The notes below the pieces were generated by a model. It was not told the origin of the DNA. It made no database searches and was given only the letters and a program-made list of their open reading frames with translations. Shown piece by piece: positions 50,226-50,525 of a stretch of DNA of 50,525 nucleotides. The stretch's first letter is position 1. The number at the start of each line of letters is the position of its first letter. Source of the stretch: Acidobacteriaceae bacterium (GTDB lineage: Bacteria; Acidobacteriota; Terriglobia; Terriglobales; Acidobacteriaceae); the NCBI GenBank assembly GCA_003165075.1, contig PLSM01000156.1, positions 125 through 50,649 of the forward strand, in the 5' to 3' direction. Both the position numbers and the translations under genes were made by a program.

Positions 50226-50525
50226 CTAGATCCATCTCATCCTCAGCAGCCAAACCTTGACGCCTTGCGTAAGGCCCGTGTAGGCGAGGAGCGTCAGCAG
50301 GAGGATCGGCCAATACATCGCGGGCAGGTGAGTGAGGCCCAGCGAAGAAGCTAATGGAGAATAAGGCAGCCACGCTCCGAAGGCCATGATGGTGAATGTA
50401 GTGATCAACAACGGCCAGCTTGCACGGTTCTGGAAGGAAGGAATTTTATTCGTGCGAATGATATGAATGATGAGAGTCTGCGTCATGATGGACTCAACAA
50501 ACCAGCCCGTCTGAAACAGCGGAGC
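50226..50525 (-). CDS. Mg2+-transporting P-type ATPase, C-terminal end (partial)
   Basis: The frame is open to the right edge. The visible 99 residues, LFQTGWFVESIMTQTLIIHI and IPSFQNRASWPLLITTFTIM, then LPAMYWPILLLTLLAYTGLTQ, match the last membrane helices of MgtA/MgtB-type P-type ATPases. The stop at 50226 gives a normal-length end (KVWLLRMRWI). The catalytic domains lie outside the window. Between it and the VIT remnant (50068-50225) nothing recognisable is seen. Confidence 0.85.
   Translation of the reverse strand, partial: APLFQTGWFVESIMTQTLIIHIIRTNKIPSFQNRASWPLLITTFTIMAFGAWLPYSPLASSLGLTHLPAMYWPILLLTLLAYTGLTQGVKVWLLRMRWI

Overview
The window looks like a chromosomal segment of an Acidobacteriota bacterium, probably class Terriglobia. 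The evidence is gene content: an Oar-like TonB-dependent receptor of about 1,100 residues with an N-terminal carboxypeptidase-regulatory domain, a VWFA protein of the acidobacterial type, a lptC/lptA-lptB-rpoN-hpf-rapZ block, separate glyQ and glyS, and dispersed palindromic intergenic elements. It is GC-rich by eye. No rRNA, tRNA or CRISPR array was seen.

Left part (1-14 kb): a LysR regulator end, a small outer-membrane protein, a coupled prenyltransferase/prephenate dehydratase pair, a D-lyxose-type isomerase, a STAS protein and a three-BON-domain secreted protein. A minus-strand operon follows with an Omp85 protein carrying about seven POTRA-like modules, a SurA-like chaperone lacking a PPIase domain, and TamB. 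Adjacent genes overlap by ATGA, so this reads as one envelope-assembly module.

Middle (14-36 kb): an ECF sigma factor with a tiny zinc-finger anti-sigma candidate, Lon protease, a MoaD-MoaE fusion, a VWFA lipoprotein, a ThuA-like protein, a divergent Hfq-like protein translationally coupled to an inositol-phosphatase family enzyme, a 7Fe-type ferredoxin, RecO and GlyQ/GlyS. The LPS-export/sigma-54 block then has LptC and LptA fused into one 834-residue protein, followed by LptB, RpoN, long-form HPF and RapZ. An alpha/beta-hydrolase-fold membrane protein with an altered catalytic triad and a small Rieske ferredoxin close this part.

Right part (36-46 kb): an SDR dehydrogenase divergent from the TonB receptor, then a tight five-gene operon: iorA, iorB, a phenylacetate-CoA-ligase-like enzyme, a tandem-ACT protein and an aminotransferase. 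Together these can interconvert aromatic amino acids, aryl-pyruvates, aryl-acetyl-CoA and aryl acetates, with ferredoxin as electron carrier. IorA lacks the usual C-terminal ferredoxin domain.

Right end (46-50.5 kb): a multi-cluster Fe-S protein of unknown role, then a decayed mobile region. It holds an IS4-like transposase fragment, two head-to-head integrase remnants (one with an in-frame amber codon), a VIT-family transporter remnant and the end of an MgtA-type P-type ATPase that runs out of the window.

The best candidates for new biology are the five-gene aryl-acid operon with its ferredoxin-less IorA, the long LptC-LptA fusion, the seven-POTRA Omp85/SurA-like/TamB module, and a palindromic repeat family whose arms change but stay complementary.
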